From RGEC01 sp964626685 (GTDB lineage: Bacteria; Bacteroidota; Bacteroidia; NS11-12g; UBA955), in NCBI GenBank assembly GCA_964626685.1, contig CAZVJY010000001.1, positions 183,377 to 247,376 of the forward strand: a stretch of DNA of 64,000 nucleotides, given 5' to 3'. Below the pieces are notes generated by a model. That model saw only the letters and a list, made by a program, of their open reading frames with translations, had not been told where the DNA came from and did not search any database. The translations under genes and the position numbers were made by a program. Positions 33,776-42,896 of this stretch are shown here, one piece after another (within the stretch, counting starts at the first letter, position 1; each line of letters begins with the position of its first letter).

Positions 33776-34975
33776 ATGAAACCCTGGATGAACCTTTCAG
33801 ATCTGATGGGCGGGGTGCGCAGAGCCCTTGAGGCCGGCTTTTCCGGCCACACATTCCGCATTATTGCGGAAACTACCGATGTTAAAATTTACCACAACAG
33901 GCAATATGCTTTTCTTAACCTGGTGGAAAAACAGGGCTCAGAAATTGCAGCCGCCGCAGGCGCAGTTATCTGGCGCGAGCATTTTCATCTCATCAAAAAT
34001 TTTGAAAACATCACCGGAATCACCTTCGAACAAAACCTGCAGGTAGTGCTGGAAGTAGAAATCCAGTTTCACGAACGATACGGGCTTCGGCTTAATATTG
34101 TAGATATTGACACTGCCTATACCCTGGGCAAAATGGAGCAGGAGCGCGAAAAAGTATTGCGTAAACTGGCCTACGATGTGCCGCATCTGGTGTGGCTGGA
34201 AGACGGCGATTATATTTCTGCAAACCAATTGCTAAACAAATCCCTGGTGATGCAGCGCGTAGCCTTGATAGCTGCCCCCGGCAGCGACGGACGCCGCGAT
34301 TTTCTGAAAGAACTGCAGGAAAACACCTGGAGTATTACCTATGAAGTGGAAGAGTTTCCCGCATCGGTTCAGGGTCAAAATGCGGCGAGGGAACTCTTGA
34401 AGCAGCTCAATAATATTGTTTCCCGTGCATCGGAATTTGATGTCATCGCCATGGTGCGCGGAGGTGGCAGCAACACAGACCTTACCGCTTTTGATGATTA
34501 TGATCTGGCCAAATGCATTGCCGATTGCCCCAAACCCGTGCTTACCGGTATAGGCCACGACCGAAACATCAGCGTGGCCGATGTAGTGGGACACACCATG
34601 CTGAAAACCCCCACCCGCTGTGCAGCTGCCATTACCGAACACAACATGGCATTTCTGAGCTGGCTGCAGGAAGGACAAACCCGCATTGGCAATGCAGCTT
34701 CGCGCTTTCTGGAAAATGGTAAACAACAAGCCCAAGACACATCCAGAAGACTGAAAACAGCGGCATCCTGGATACTGGAGGCTGAAAAAAACAAACTGCT
34801 TCAGGCAGATAAGCACCTGGATATGCTGCAACCGGCCAAAACCCTGGAAATGGGCTATGCACTCATTTCCAAAAACGGACATATTGTAACGTCACATTCT
34901 CAGTTGTTGGATAACGACAACATTGAAATCCGCTTTTCAGACGGATATTCGCACGCCTTGATTACCCCAAAATGA
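33776..34975 (+). CDS. xseA: Exodeoxyribonuclease VII large subunit
   Basis: Catalytic and DNA-binding subunit of the exonuclease that degrades single-stranded DNA in both directions. 399 residues, shorter than the E. coli protein in the C-terminal coiled part. An N-terminal OB fold (FRIIAETTDVKIYHNRQYAF) is followed by the catalytic domain with MVRGGGSNTDLTAFDDYDLA and TGIGHDRNISVADVVGH. xseB follows with an ATGA overlap. Confidence 0.95.
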   Translation: MKPWMNLSDLMGGVRRALEAGFSGHTFRIIAETTDVKIYHNRQYAFLNLVEKQGSEIAAAAGAVIWREHFHLIKNFENITGITFEQNLQVVLEVEIQFHERYGLRLNIVDIDTAYTLGKMEQEREKVLRKLAYDVPHLVWLEDGDYISANQLLNKSLVMQRVALIAAPGSDGRRDFLKELQENTWSITYEVEEFPASVQGQNAARELLKQLNNIVSRASEFDVIAMVRGGGSNTDLTAFDDYDLAKCIADCPKPVLTGIGHDRNISVADVVGHTMLKTPTRCAAAITEHNMAFLSWLQEGQTRIGNAASRFLENGKQQAQDTSRRLKTAASWILEAEKNKLLQADKHLDMLQPAKTLEMGYALISKNGHIVTSHSQLLDNDNIEIRFSDGYSHALITPK

Positions 34976-35163
34976 AAACAAACGATACTTTCTCTTACGA
35001 AACAGCCAAAAAACGCCTGGAAGTCATCATGAAAGACCTTGAAAGCGGAAAAATTGGTATTGATGACCTGGAAGCCACGCTTCACGAGGCCAAGGACCTC
35101 ATTCAGAAATCACTGAAAAAACTCACCGAAACCGAAAAAATTATCAGGAATTGGGAAGCTTAA
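34972..35163 (+). CDS. xseB: Exodeoxyribonuclease VII small subunit
   Basis: 63-residue helical subunit with the family pattern FSYETAKKRLEVIMKDLESG and LEATLHEAKDLI. It partners XseA; both reading frames overlap, which suits the need for excess small subunit. The ldcA start lies inside its last four codons. Confidence 0.92.
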   Translation: MKTNDTFSYETAKKRLEVIMKDLESGKIGIDDLEATLHEAKDLIQKSLKKLTETEKIIRNWEA

Positions 35164-36047
35164 CTGCGCTAAAACCCGGCGACCAAATTGCCCTCATTGC
35201 GCCTGCGAGGGCCGTAAACAAAGCTGAAATGGCGGCTTTTGCGGCATGGTGCAACGAAAAAAAACTGATCCTACAGGAAGGACAACACCTGTACGGCCGC
35301 TACAACCAGTTTTCCGGAACGGCTGAAGAGCGGGCTTCTGACCTTCGGGAAGCCTGGCAAAACACGGATATTAAAGCTGTTTTTTGCGCACGTGGCGGCT
35401 ATGGCTGTGTGCAAATGCTGGAATTGCTTGAGGATGTTGACTGGAAATCCAATGCCAAATGGCTGATTGGATTCAGCGATATCACCACCCTGCATCTGCA
35501 TCTCAACAAAATGGGCATTCCCACCCTACACGGCCCTATGGCCATCCACTGGGGAATAAAACATGCATTTACGGAAGAAAACATCGCCCGTACGGAAGAT
35601 GCATTATTTCATCTTAACGTTGCAATTGATTCTCAAAACCAAACAGCCGGCCATGTTTCTGGATTTTCCGGCAAACTTTTGGGCGGAAACCTCAGTCTGG
35701 TCTATGCAGCCCTCGGCACCCCCGAACAACCCGACACCGAAAACGCCGTTTTATTTCTGGAAGACCTCGATGAGTATCTGTACCATGTGGACCGCATGAT
35801 GATGGCGCTGAAAAGAGCCGGACTGCTGAAAAAACTGTCAGGGTTGATAGTTGGAGGGATGACTGACATGAAGGATAATGCCATCCCCTATGGCCATACG
35901 GCGGAAGAAATAATCCGCCAACACATGGCAGGCACAGGAATTCCTGTCGTTTTTGATTTCCCCGCGGGGCATACCCCAAAAAATGCTTGTTTCTTCATGG
36001 GTGCCGACTGTACTTTTGAAAACGGAAAACTGATCCAGCAACTATAA
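35151..36047 (+). CDS. ldcA: L,D-carboxypeptidase (peptidase S66)
   Basis: Removes the terminal D-Ala from murein tetrapeptides during peptidoglycan recycling. 298 residues. Features are LIAPARAV, AVFCARGGYGC, the nucleophile Ser in IGFSDITTLH (around residue 108), the catalytic Glu in FLEDLDEYLYHVDRM and the His in DFPAGHTPKN. The start is TTG at 35151, preceded by AGGA, and overlaps xseB by 13 bases. gtrA follows after three bases. Confidence 0.92.
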   Translation: MGSLTALKPGDQIALIAPARAVNKAEMAAFAAWCNEKKLILQEGQHLYGRYNQFSGTAEERASDLREAWQNTDIKAVFCARGGYGCVQMLELLEDVDWKSNAKWLIGFSDITTLHLHLNKMGIPTLHGPMAIHWGIKHAFTEENIARTEDALFHLNVAIDSQNQTAGHVSGFSGKLLGGNLSLVYAALGTPEQPDTENAVLFLEDLDEYLYHVDRMMMALKRAGLLKKLSGLIVGGMTDMKDNAIPYGHTAEEIIRQHMAGTGIPVVFDFPAGHTPKNACFFMGADCTFENGKLIQQL

Positions 36048-36050
36048 ACC

Positions 36051-36548
36051 ATGATTTCCCGCGAAACCTATATAGAACTTACCAAGTTTGGTATCGTGGG
36101 GGTCCTGTGTTTCGGAATGGACCTAAGTATTTACTATGGGCTCACCATGTTGCCCTGGATGCCCACCTTCGTGGCCAAGTCCATGAGTACGGTATCCTCC
36201 ACCATGTTCAATTATTACCTGAACAAAACATGGACCTGGGGACAAAGCAACCGCGATACCAAACGATTCACACGCTACATGGTGCTTTACAGCATCTCTG
36301 GTTTATTAAACGTACTTTCCAACGAGCTGTTCCTTCAATGGCTTCCCAACAATGAATTTCAAATGCTGATTGTACACACCGAGCAAGCTGTTCAAAAACC
36401 GTTTTTCACCATTAAACTGGATAAGTTTCTTGCTGTAATCGGTGCCACCTGTGTAGGAATGGTAGTGAATTTTATCGGTCAGAAGTGGTGGGTTTTCAAA
36501 GAACCATCAACACCTGCATTCCCGGAAGATTCCGGCAATGTTCACTGA
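36051..36548 (+). CDS. GtrA-family membrane protein
   Basis: 165 residues with four membrane segments. The pattern FGIVGVLCFGMDLSIYY, NYYLNKTWTW and a last helix ending NFIGQKWWVFK is typical of GtrA-like flippases that move undecaprenyl-linked or other lipid-linked sugars. The precise role is unknown. It is in an operon with ldcA. Confidence 0.85.
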   Translation: MISRETYIELTKFGIVGVLCFGMDLSIYYGLTMLPWMPTFVAKSMSTVSSTMFNYYLNKTWTWGQSNRDTKRFTRYMVLYSISGLLNVLSNELFLQWLPNNEFQMLIVHTEQAVQKPFFTIKLDKFLAVIGATCVGMVVNFIGQKWWVFKEPSTPAFPEDSGNVH

Positions 36549-36594
36549 TTGCTGTACCGGGAAAAATTGGTATCAATTTTGATTTGATAATAAC

Positions 36595-37362
36595 ATGCAT
36601 TTAAGGATATTCTTTTCACTGCTGGCCGGTATTGTGATTTTGCCTGCCTGCGACACACTGAGCCAACTGCCAGTGCAGATTAACCTGCCCACAGCCGAAA
36701 ACCCGGTACCATCAGCGTCTGAAGCCGCATCCGGGCTGAAAGAAGCACTCATCAGCGGGGTTGGAAAAGGAACCAATGCGCTCAACAAACCCGGAGCGTT
36801 TTTTCAAAATGCTGCCCGAAAGATATTATTACCCCGCGAAATACAGGAACTGGAAAGTAAAATCCGTGGGAATGCCGTATTGAACGCCGCCATCGGCGGG
36901 CAACTCGATAAAGCCATAAAGGCCATGAACGACGGGGCTGAGAATGCCATGGGAAAAGCCATGCCTATCTTCAGAGATGCCGTATTGAATATGTCATTTG
37001 CCGATGCTATGGGCATATTACGCGGTGGCAACGGTGCCGCGACAAGGTATCTGCAAAACACCACCACTGCAGCCCTTCAGCAAGCCTTTAAGCCCGTTAT
37101 TCAGCAGGCGCTGAACGACGTGAAAATCACCGAATACTGGAACCCAATAATCCGCGAAATCAACAAGCCGCTTAATAAAACACTGCTTGGTATCAAACAG
37201 GATATCAATCCCGATTTGAATGCCTACGTTACAGAAAAGGCAACCAATGTGCTATTTGTGGAAATCGAACAGCAGGAAAATGCCATCCGTTCCAATCCGG
37301 TTGAAAGAACCACTGCCCTGCTGAAAAAAGTATTTGACTACGCAGACAGTCAAAAAAAATAA
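36595..37362 (+). CDS. DUF4197 lipoprotein
   Basis: 255 residues with a lipoprotein signal (lipobox LPAC, Cys near residue 20). The body is an alpha-helical DUF4197 domain (GLKEALISGVGKGTNALN, then LLPREIQELESKIR and LNAYVTEKATNVLF). Function unknown; the family is widespread in Bacteroidetes and Proteobacteria. Confidence 0.85.
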   Translation: MHLRIFFSLLAGIVILPACDTLSQLPVQINLPTAENPVPSASEAASGLKEALISGVGKGTNALNKPGAFFQNAARKILLPREIQELESKIRGNAVLNAAIGGQLDKAIKAMNDGAENAMGKAMPIFRDAVLNMSFADAMGILRGGNGAATRYLQNTTTAALQQAFKPVIQQALNDVKITEYWNPIIREINKPLNKTLLGIKQDINPDLNAYVTEKATNVLFVEIEQQENAIRSNPVERTTALLKKVFDYADSQKK

Positions 37363-37403
37363 GTTCGGCGCACCCTTCGGCTTTTTTTATTTAATTTTAC
37401 CTC

Positions 37404-40043
37404 GTGAGAGGCCCTGTTATCCTGTTTTTATTTCTGCTTGCAGGCACCAAACTTCAGGCACAGGAAAAAGGTCTTTCGATTAATATCAGTTACACAGCTG
37501 TTTCTGTTTCTTTTTCAGCGGCCATTGCCGGATTTGAGGAACGAACTGGCATGCCGATTCAGTATGATGCAGCCCTTGCCCCTTCCGCTGACAAGAAGTT
37601 TAGTTTCCGCTTCCAAAATGTGCGTGCATCGCAGGCCCTGCATGATTTTTTGGCTTCAGCCGGATTGCGCTATGAGGTAAAAAACGGACAGGTATTTCTG
37701 CAGAAACGCCTGCCCCTGCATCCGGAATCGGGATACCGTGTTTCCGGCAAAATTATCTCTGCAGGGAATGGTGAATACATCAACGCCGCCGCGGTTGGCA
37801 CCACGCTAAAACCCCATATGACAACCACCTCAGATGCCGGTTTTTTTAGCCTAAGGCTTTTACCGGGCATCCATGTGCTGCAAATTTCCTATCCGGGCTT
37901 CAATCCCATTTTTGACACCCTCTATGTAGACCGTGATTACAACCTGCAGTATGAAATGCTGAAACAAAATACGTCAATGGACGCCGTTCATATTCAGGCA
38001 CTGAAAGGACGAGGATTGCAGTCTGTTATTCAGGGCCAGACCGATCAGCACGAAATGAACCGCATCCGACTGGGCTGGATGCCTCAGCTGCTCGGAGAGC
38101 CGGATGTGGTGCGTACCCTGAGTATGCTTCCGGGTGTGGTGGGTGGAAGCGAAGGCATGCTGGGCATGTATGTGCGCGGTGGCGCGGCAGACCAAAACCT
38201 GGTGCTGCTGGATGATGTGCCGGTTTTTAACAGCTACCATCTGTTTGGGGTTTTCTCCGTATTTAACGACGATGCACTTCGCTCGGCAAGGCTGCTTAAA
38301 GGTAGTTTTCCGGCACGATACGGTGGTCGCTTAAGCAGCGTAATTTCAGTACAAAGCAAGGAGGGTAACCGCCAAAAAATCAGCGGTATTGCCAATGTAG
38401 GTCTGCTTTCAGGGCGTATTTTTCTGGAAGGTCCCATTTGGAAAGACCGCACTACGTTTACCCTTTCCATGCGGCGCAGCTACCTGGATTTTCTTGCGGG
38501 ACAGGCTGCATCGTTTCTCAACCTCAGTGACAGCATCAATCCCAGCAACCTCTATTATTTCTGGGATCTGAATGCACGCGTAACACACCGCTTTAACAGC
38601 AAAAGCCGTATCAGTGCAGGAATATACGCAGGGCAAGATATCGGTGGACTAAACGAATCATCCGTAAATGAACAACCGGAAATCAGTACGGAAGAGCGTA
38701 AAAAACAATTGACGGGATGGGGAAACCGCGTAGCCGGAATCAAGTGGAATTATCAGGCCAGAACAGGCCTTGAGTGGATGCTTCGAGCCCATTTAACCCG
38801 CTATGGCTATGAATACAAACGTGAATTTTCATTCAGAAGGGAAAGTAAAATCAGTCCCCAAACCAATGTGGATGACTACACCCGCTATGAACTGGAAAAC
38901 GGTATTCAGGATTTGGAAGCCGCCTGGGAAATGCGCATGCGTATTAAACCAGGATGGGTTTGGGAACAAGGGGTTGGAATATCCAATCATCGCTTTACCC
39001 CCGGCAACAGAAAACAATTCAGCCGCATTAACAATACTGAAAGCGAATTGCTTTTCAATGATGATCGCCTGAATGTTCCGGAATACTTCACCTATACGGA
39101 ATTTCAGTACAACGGGAAGCGCCGGTGGTCGGGTTCTGCAGGCCTGCGGCTGGGTAGTTTCAAACTTCCCGATCCATATTATTTCATCCTGCCGGAACCC
39201 AGATTAAACCTTAAATACAGGCTGGGAAACAACCGTTTTCTGCACGCTTCGGCCACCCGAAACAGACAGTTCTTTCACCTGCTTACCAATCTTACGCTAG
39301 GCCTGCCCGGCGATATATGGGTTCCGAGCAATCGCCGGTTTCAGCCCGGAATGTCCGATCAGCTGAGCCTGGGGTTTGCCCAAAGCAAAACAGGATGGGC
39401 TTTCAGCTCGGAAGTGTTTTACAGAAGTTTCAGCCATATTTTGGAATACAAAGACAATGCGGGATACGTTACCTCAGGCACGAACTGGCAGGATGCTGTT
39501 ACCGCAGGAAACGGTGAAGCCTATGGTCTTGAAATGCTTGCCGAAAAAACAAGCGGCAAAATCAACGGCTGGGTGGCTTACACGCTCATGTGGAATAACC
39601 GCTGGTTTGCGGATTTGAACAACGGTCAGTCTTTTCCGGCCCGGTATGACAGACGGCACAATGTATATGTAGCCGGTGTATATCACTGGAAGCCTGATGT
39701 CGATATCAATGCTTCCTGGACCTTCAACAGCGGATTTGCATACACCCTGCCGGTGGCTGTGTACGGCTCACCCACACCCAACGACCCTTACCGCGATATT
39801 TTTGTGTACGGAAACCGCAACAACGCCCGCGCAGCAGATAACCACCGACTTGATATCAGTATTACGCTGGAGAAACAACGCAAGGGTTACGTGCGCCACT
39901 GGACACTGGGCGTTTTCAATGTTTACAACCGGTTTAACCCTTTTTACATTAATCCTGGTTTTGATCGTTTGGGAAACCGAAAACTATACCAGGTTAGCAT
40001 GCTGCCACTGTTGCCCAACGTAAGTTATAAAATTACCTTTTGA
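37404..40043 (+). CDS. TonB-dependent receptor with secretin/STN N-domain
   Basis: 879-residue outer-membrane receptor. The start is GTG; the signal peptide is RGPVILFLFLLAGTKLQAQ. An STN-like domain (about 22-100; ISYTAVSVSFSAAIAGFEER, FRFQNVRASQALHDFL) is followed by a carboxypeptidase-regulatory-like beta domain (about 108-190), the plug (about 225-330; YVRGGAADQNLVLLDDVPVF) and a barrel ending VSYKITF. The partner DUF4249 lipoprotein gene overlaps its stop. Such pairs are common in Bacteroidetes and of unknown substrate. There is no sigma/anti-sigma pair next to it despite the STN domain. Confidence 0.9.
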   Translation: MRGPVILFLFLLAGTKLQAQEKGLSINISYTAVSVSFSAAIAGFEERTGMPIQYDAALAPSADKKFSFRFQNVRASQALHDFLASAGLRYEVKNGQVFLQKRLPLHPESGYRVSGKIISAGNGEYINAAAVGTTLKPHMTTTSDAGFFSLRLLPGIHVLQISYPGFNPIFDTLYVDRDYNLQYEMLKQNTSMDAVHIQALKGRGLQSVIQGQTDQHEMNRIRLGWMPQLLGEPDVVRTLSMLPGVVGGSEGMLGMYVRGGAADQNLVLLDDVPVFNSYHLFGVFSVFNDDALRSARLLKGSFPARYGGRLSSVISVQSKEGNRQKISGIANVGLLSGRIFLEGPIWKDRTTFTLSMRRSYLDFLAGQAASFLNLSDSINPSNLYYFWDLNARVTHRFNSKSRISAGIYAGQDIGGLNESSVNEQPEISTEERKKQLTGWGNRVAGIKWNYQARTGLEWMLRAHLTRYGYEYKREFSFRRESKISPQTNVDDYTRYELENGIQDLEAAWEMRMRIKPGWVWEQGVGISNHRFTPGNRKQFSRINNTESELLFNDDRLNVPEYFTYTEFQYNGKRRWSGSAGLRLGSFKLPDPYYFILPEPRLNLKYRLGNNRFLHASATRNRQFFHLLTNLTLGLPGDIWVPSNRRFQPGMSDQLSLGFAQSKTGWAFSSEVFYRSFSHILEYKDNAGYVTSGTNWQDAVTAGNGEAYGLEMLAEKTSGKINGWVAYTLMWNNRWFADLNNGQSFPARYDRRHNVYVAGVYHWKPDVDINASWTFNSGFAYTLPVAVYGSPTPNDPYRDIFVYGNRNNARAADNHRLDISITLEKQRKGYVRHWTLGVFNVYNRFNPFYINPGFDRLGNRKLYQVSMLPLLPNVSYKITF

Positions 40044-40945
40044 AAAATCATCTGTTTTATATCGCTATTTCAGTTGTCATTAGCGCCTGCGTTAAGGAAA
40101 TCCCTTACAATCCGGACATGCAAACCAGCCCCATTCCTGCTGTACATTGCTTTGTTACACCGGACAGTATACTAACAACAGACTGCAGGCTCACGGCTCC
40201 ATTCGGCAGCAAAGACATGCCCGTGGCCAATGCTAAATTCTCCCTGTGGAAAGCAGGCCAGCAACAGGATAGTACCCTTTATGCCGGAAACGGGATTCAC
40301 CTTTTTGGTTCCAATACCACAAAAGCAGGTGATTCCCTGATTTTTAAGGGCAATGTACCCGGAATTCAAGCATTTGAAATTCCTTTGGTTATTCCCGATC
40401 ATGCACCCATAAAGATATTTGACACCACCAGACAACTTATTCCCGGCATTGGGCGCGCGTTTTCGGTTGCCGCGTGGTTTAATGATGATGCTACAAAAGA
40501 CAATTATTATCGATGCTATTTATACAAAACCGCATATAAGTATGTTTACGACTACACAGGCAAGTTAACAGACAGCTTTCTGAAAAAAGAGATCATTGCC
40601 TTGTTCTCCGATGATCTGGCTGCGGCTGAAAACGATTTCAATAATTATACATCACGAGAGGTTATTTTTTCAGATGCTACATTCAACGGTGTTTACAAAA
40701 ACATGGTTTTTTACACCTCTGACCGTCTGCTGAAAACAGCCTTTGAAAGGCCTACAGGCATTGAGTTTCATCTGGAAAACATCAGCAAATCTCTGTTTGA
40801 TTTTTACAATACACGCAACGCCCATATTTGGCAACAGCAAAGCATCAGCCAGCTTCCCGGCAAAATAAAAGGAAACATCCCCGGTGCTTTCGGCGTTGTA
40901 GGTGCCTATACAGGCGACTACAGGTTTGTAGCCATAAAGCGATAA
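40040..40945 (+). CDS. DUF4249 lipoprotein
   Basis: 301 residues starting at TTG in a TTGA overlap with the receptor stop. The lipoprotein signal has its Cys in VVISACVKE. The pattern AVHCFVTPDSILTTDCRLTA and NVPGIQAFEIPLVIPDHAPI is typical of DUF4249, a family found beside TonB receptors, much as SusD is found beside SusC. It probably forms a surface complex with the upstream receptor. Confidence 0.88.
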   Translation: MKNHLFYIAISVVISACVKEIPYNPDMQTSPIPAVHCFVTPDSILTTDCRLTAPFGSKDMPVANAKFSLWKAGQQQDSTLYAGNGIHLFGSNTTKAGDSLIFKGNVPGIQAFEIPLVIPDHAPIKIFDTTRQLIPGIGRAFSVAAWFNDDATKDNYYRCYLYKTAYKYVYDYTGKLTDSFLKKEIIALFSDDLAAAENDFNNYTSREVIFSDATFNGVYKNMVFYTSDRLLKTAFERPTGIEFHLENISKSLFDFYNTRNAHIWQQQSISQLPGKIKGNIPGAFGVVGAYTGDYRFVAIKR

Positions 40946-41091
40946 GTGTTTTTGTAGTAAGGTTGCCTTAAATAACTTATACAGGCTGCCGCATACATAC
41001 TCGTTTTTCACCTAATAATGGATTCGATTTAATCACATATGATTGATTTATAGATTTTTGCGAATCTATTTTCAAATACCCAAAGACGACT

Positions 41092-41110
41092 TATTGTATT
41101 TTTAACAATA
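41092..41110. promoter_or_regulatory. Operator candidate 1 of the glucan NUDIX regulator
   Basis: TATTGTA-TTTTT-AACAATA. It matches the reverse complement of the site before the second NUDIX gene (53323-53341) at 17 of 19 bases. It is followed by a second copy centred 23 bases downstream. Confidence 0.6.
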
Positions 41111-41114
41111 ATCT

Positions 41115-41133
41115 TATTGTTTATTGTACAATA
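41115..41133. promoter_or_regulatory. Operator candidate 2 of the glucan NUDIX regulator
   Basis: TATTGTT-TATTG-TACAATA, again TATTGT-N7-ACAATA. It ends 13 bases before the -7 box at 41147. Its inner part also contains the short perfect palindrome TATTGTACAATA (41122-41133). Confidence 0.6.
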
Positions 41134-41146
41134 TGAATGGTTTTTA

Positions 41147-41154
41147 TACCTTTG
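41147..41154 (+). promoter_or_regulatory. -7 promoter element of the four-repeat protein gene
   Basis: TACCTTTG, a full TAnnTTTG match, 23 bases before the ATG at 41178. Two operator-like repeats lie directly upstream. Confidence 0.6.
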
Positions 41155-41177
41155 TTATTAAATCAACTTTAACCGAT

Positions 41178-42845
41178 ATGAAAAAAATCTTTACTATTTT
41201 GATGCTTGGGGCCGTTTTCTCAGGATTGATGGCACAAAAGCAGGTTACATTCAAAGTAGACATGAACAACTACACCGGTGGTTCATTTACTACTGTTTAT
41301 GTAAGTGGTTCGTTCAACTCCTGGTCCGGAAACAGCAATGCACTGACGGATACAGACGCTGATGGTGTTTGGGAAGCTACTTTCCCCATCACTGATGATT
41401 CCATTGAGTACAAATTCACTATGGACAATTGGAGCAAACAGGAGTCTCTCACACCCGGCAGTTCTTGTACCAAGACTACCGGCGGATTTACCAATCGCTT
41501 TGTTAGGCTTACAGGCAACGTTACCCTCAGCAAGGTTTGTTTTGAAAGCTGCTCGGCTTGTACTCCGGTGACCAACAAATCCATCACTTTCAATGTGAAT
41601 ATGAGACAATACACCGGCACCTACACCAATGTTTACGTTTCGGGCAATTTCAACGGATGGTCTGGTAACAGCAATCAACTTACGGATACAGACGGTGATA
41701 AAATCTTCACCGGCACATTTGATATTACCCAGGATTCCATTGAATATAAATTCACAGTAGACAACTGGAAAGACGATGAGAAACTGACCGCAGGAAGCAC
41801 ATGCACCAAAACCACCGGCAACTTTACCAACCGTTTCCTGAAAGTAACAGGACCAAAGGTACTCGGCAAGGTTTGCTGGGGTAGCTGCAGCGAGTGCACC
41901 AATGATGTTACCTTTAAGGTTGACATGAACAAATATAAAGGCGCTCCCTTTAACGGTGTATTTGTAAACGGCAGTTTCAACGGATGGTGCGGCAGCTGCA
42001 ATCCCATGTCAGACGCGGATAAAGATGGCATCTGGGAAGTAAAACTGCCTTTGCCACAAGATTCTATTGAATATCTTTTCACACTGGACACCTGGAGAGT
42101 ACAAGAAAAAATGGCTCAGGGTAGCTCCTGCACCAAAACCGTAGGGCAATTCACCAACCGCTTCCTGAAAATTACAGGCGCCACTGTTCTTGATACTGTA
42201 TGCTTTGAATCCTGCCTTAGCTGCGCCGATACCAAACAGAAGGTTAATGTGACCTTCAAGGTTGATATGAGCAAGAACACCGCTACATTCACTACGGTAA
42301 ACATCAATGGTACGTTCAACAACTGGTGCGGCAACTGCAATACTATGACCGATGCCAATAACGACAAGGTTTATGAAATAACCCTTCCTATCAATGCCAC
42401 AGACACTTTCGAATACCTGTTTACCCTTGATGGCTGGGCTACCAAAGAAATCTTTACCGGAGGTGAAAGCTGCACCAAAACCACAGGCCAGTTTACCAAC
42501 CGTATGGGTGTGGTTACTTCAGACTCCACTATGCCTGCAGTATGCTGGGAAAAGTGTGTAACCTGTGCAACTGCTGGCACTGCTACCATTGCTGCACATG
42601 GTGTGAAAGTATTCCCCAACCCCGGCAACGGATTGTTTAATGTAACTGCTTCATTCAGCAACCTCACTGCAGGAAACATCGAAGTGTATGATGTAGTAGG
42701 CCAGAAGCTTTACAGCAAAGACTTCACAGGAAAAACCATCAACACCGAAATCAACCTTAACAGCGCCAAGCCCGGCATGTATCTGATGGTTATCAATACC
42801 GCAGAAGGCAGCTACCAGGAGCGCATCTTCATCAACAGCAAATAA
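41178..42845 (+). CDS. T9SS-secreted protein with four Cys-rich glycan-binding-like repeats
   Basis: 555 residues from the ATG at 41178, which starts the signal peptide MKKIFTILMLGAVFSGLMAQ; a codon at 41124 lies before the promoter box. Four tandem modules of about 105-115 residues fill residues 21-470. Each has VTFKVDMNxY, a Trp-containing turn (VSGSFNSWSGNSN), LTDTDADGVWE, SIEYKFTMDNW, then SCTKTTGGFTNRF and a closing VCFESCSAC. The fold recalls CBM20/CBM48-type starch- or glucan-binding domains with an added disulfide block. The C-terminus is a T9SS type A domain (VKVFPNPGNGLFNVTA, ending ERIFINSK). It faces the glucan operon tail to tail and shares its operator, so it is probably the cell-surface glucan-binding component (inference). 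Confidence 0.8.
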   Translation: MKKIFTILMLGAVFSGLMAQKQVTFKVDMNNYTGGSFTTVYVSGSFNSWSGNSNALTDTDADGVWEATFPITDDSIEYKFTMDNWSKQESLTPGSSCTKTTGGFTNRFVRLTGNVTLSKVCFESCSACTPVTNKSITFNVNMRQYTGTYTNVYVSGNFNGWSGNSNQLTDTDGDKIFTGTFDITQDSIEYKFTVDNWKDDEKLTAGSTCTKTTGNFTNRFLKVTGPKVLGKVCWGSCSECTNDVTFKVDMNKYKGAPFNGVFVNGSFNGWCGSCNPMSDADKDGIWEVKLPLPQDSIEYLFTLDTWRVQEKMAQGSSCTKTVGQFTNRFLKITGATVLDTVCFESCLSCADTKQKVNVTFKVDMSKNTATFTTVNINGTFNNWCGNCNTMTDANNDKVYEITLPINATDTFEYLFTLDGWATKEIFTGGESCTKTTGQFTNRMGVVTSDSTMPAVCWEKCVTCATAGTATIAAHGVKVFPNPGNGLFNVTASFSNLTAGNIEVYDVVGQKLYSKDFTGKTINTEINLNSAKPGMYLMVINTAEGSYQERIFINSK

Positions 42846-42866
42846 TCATTTGGTTTGATATACAAA

Positions 42867-42892
42867 GAGGGAGGCCATGTGCCTCCTTTTTT
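42867..42892. terminator. Terminator between convergent genes
   Basis: GGAGGC, five-base loop, GCCTCC, then TTTTTT on the plus strand and an A-rich flank (AAAGAG) that gives a short T run on the minus strand. It can end the four-repeat gene and perhaps the opposing glucan operon. Confidence 0.75.
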
Positions 42893-42896
42893 GTTT

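Noticed and set aside
34232..34882. Minus-strand open frame of 216 codons
   Set aside because: Entirely antisense to xseA, whose motifs and coupling to xseB are clear; the shadow protein has Cys/Phe-rich, low-plausibility composition.
37363..37400. Possible terminator before the TonB receptor
   Set aside because: The G+C-rich core (TTCGGCGCACCCTTCGGC) is a near direct repeat, not a hairpin, despite the T run.
41051..41068. TAGATT-TTTGCG-AATCTA inverted repeat
   Set aside because: Six-base A+T-rich arms and no T run; it could be chance, and it does not match either NUDIX operator pattern.
41178..42560. Tandem repeats of about 330 bp as a possible CRISPR or satellite
   Set aside because: They are in-frame protein modules that differ in sequence, not short identical repeats with spacers.
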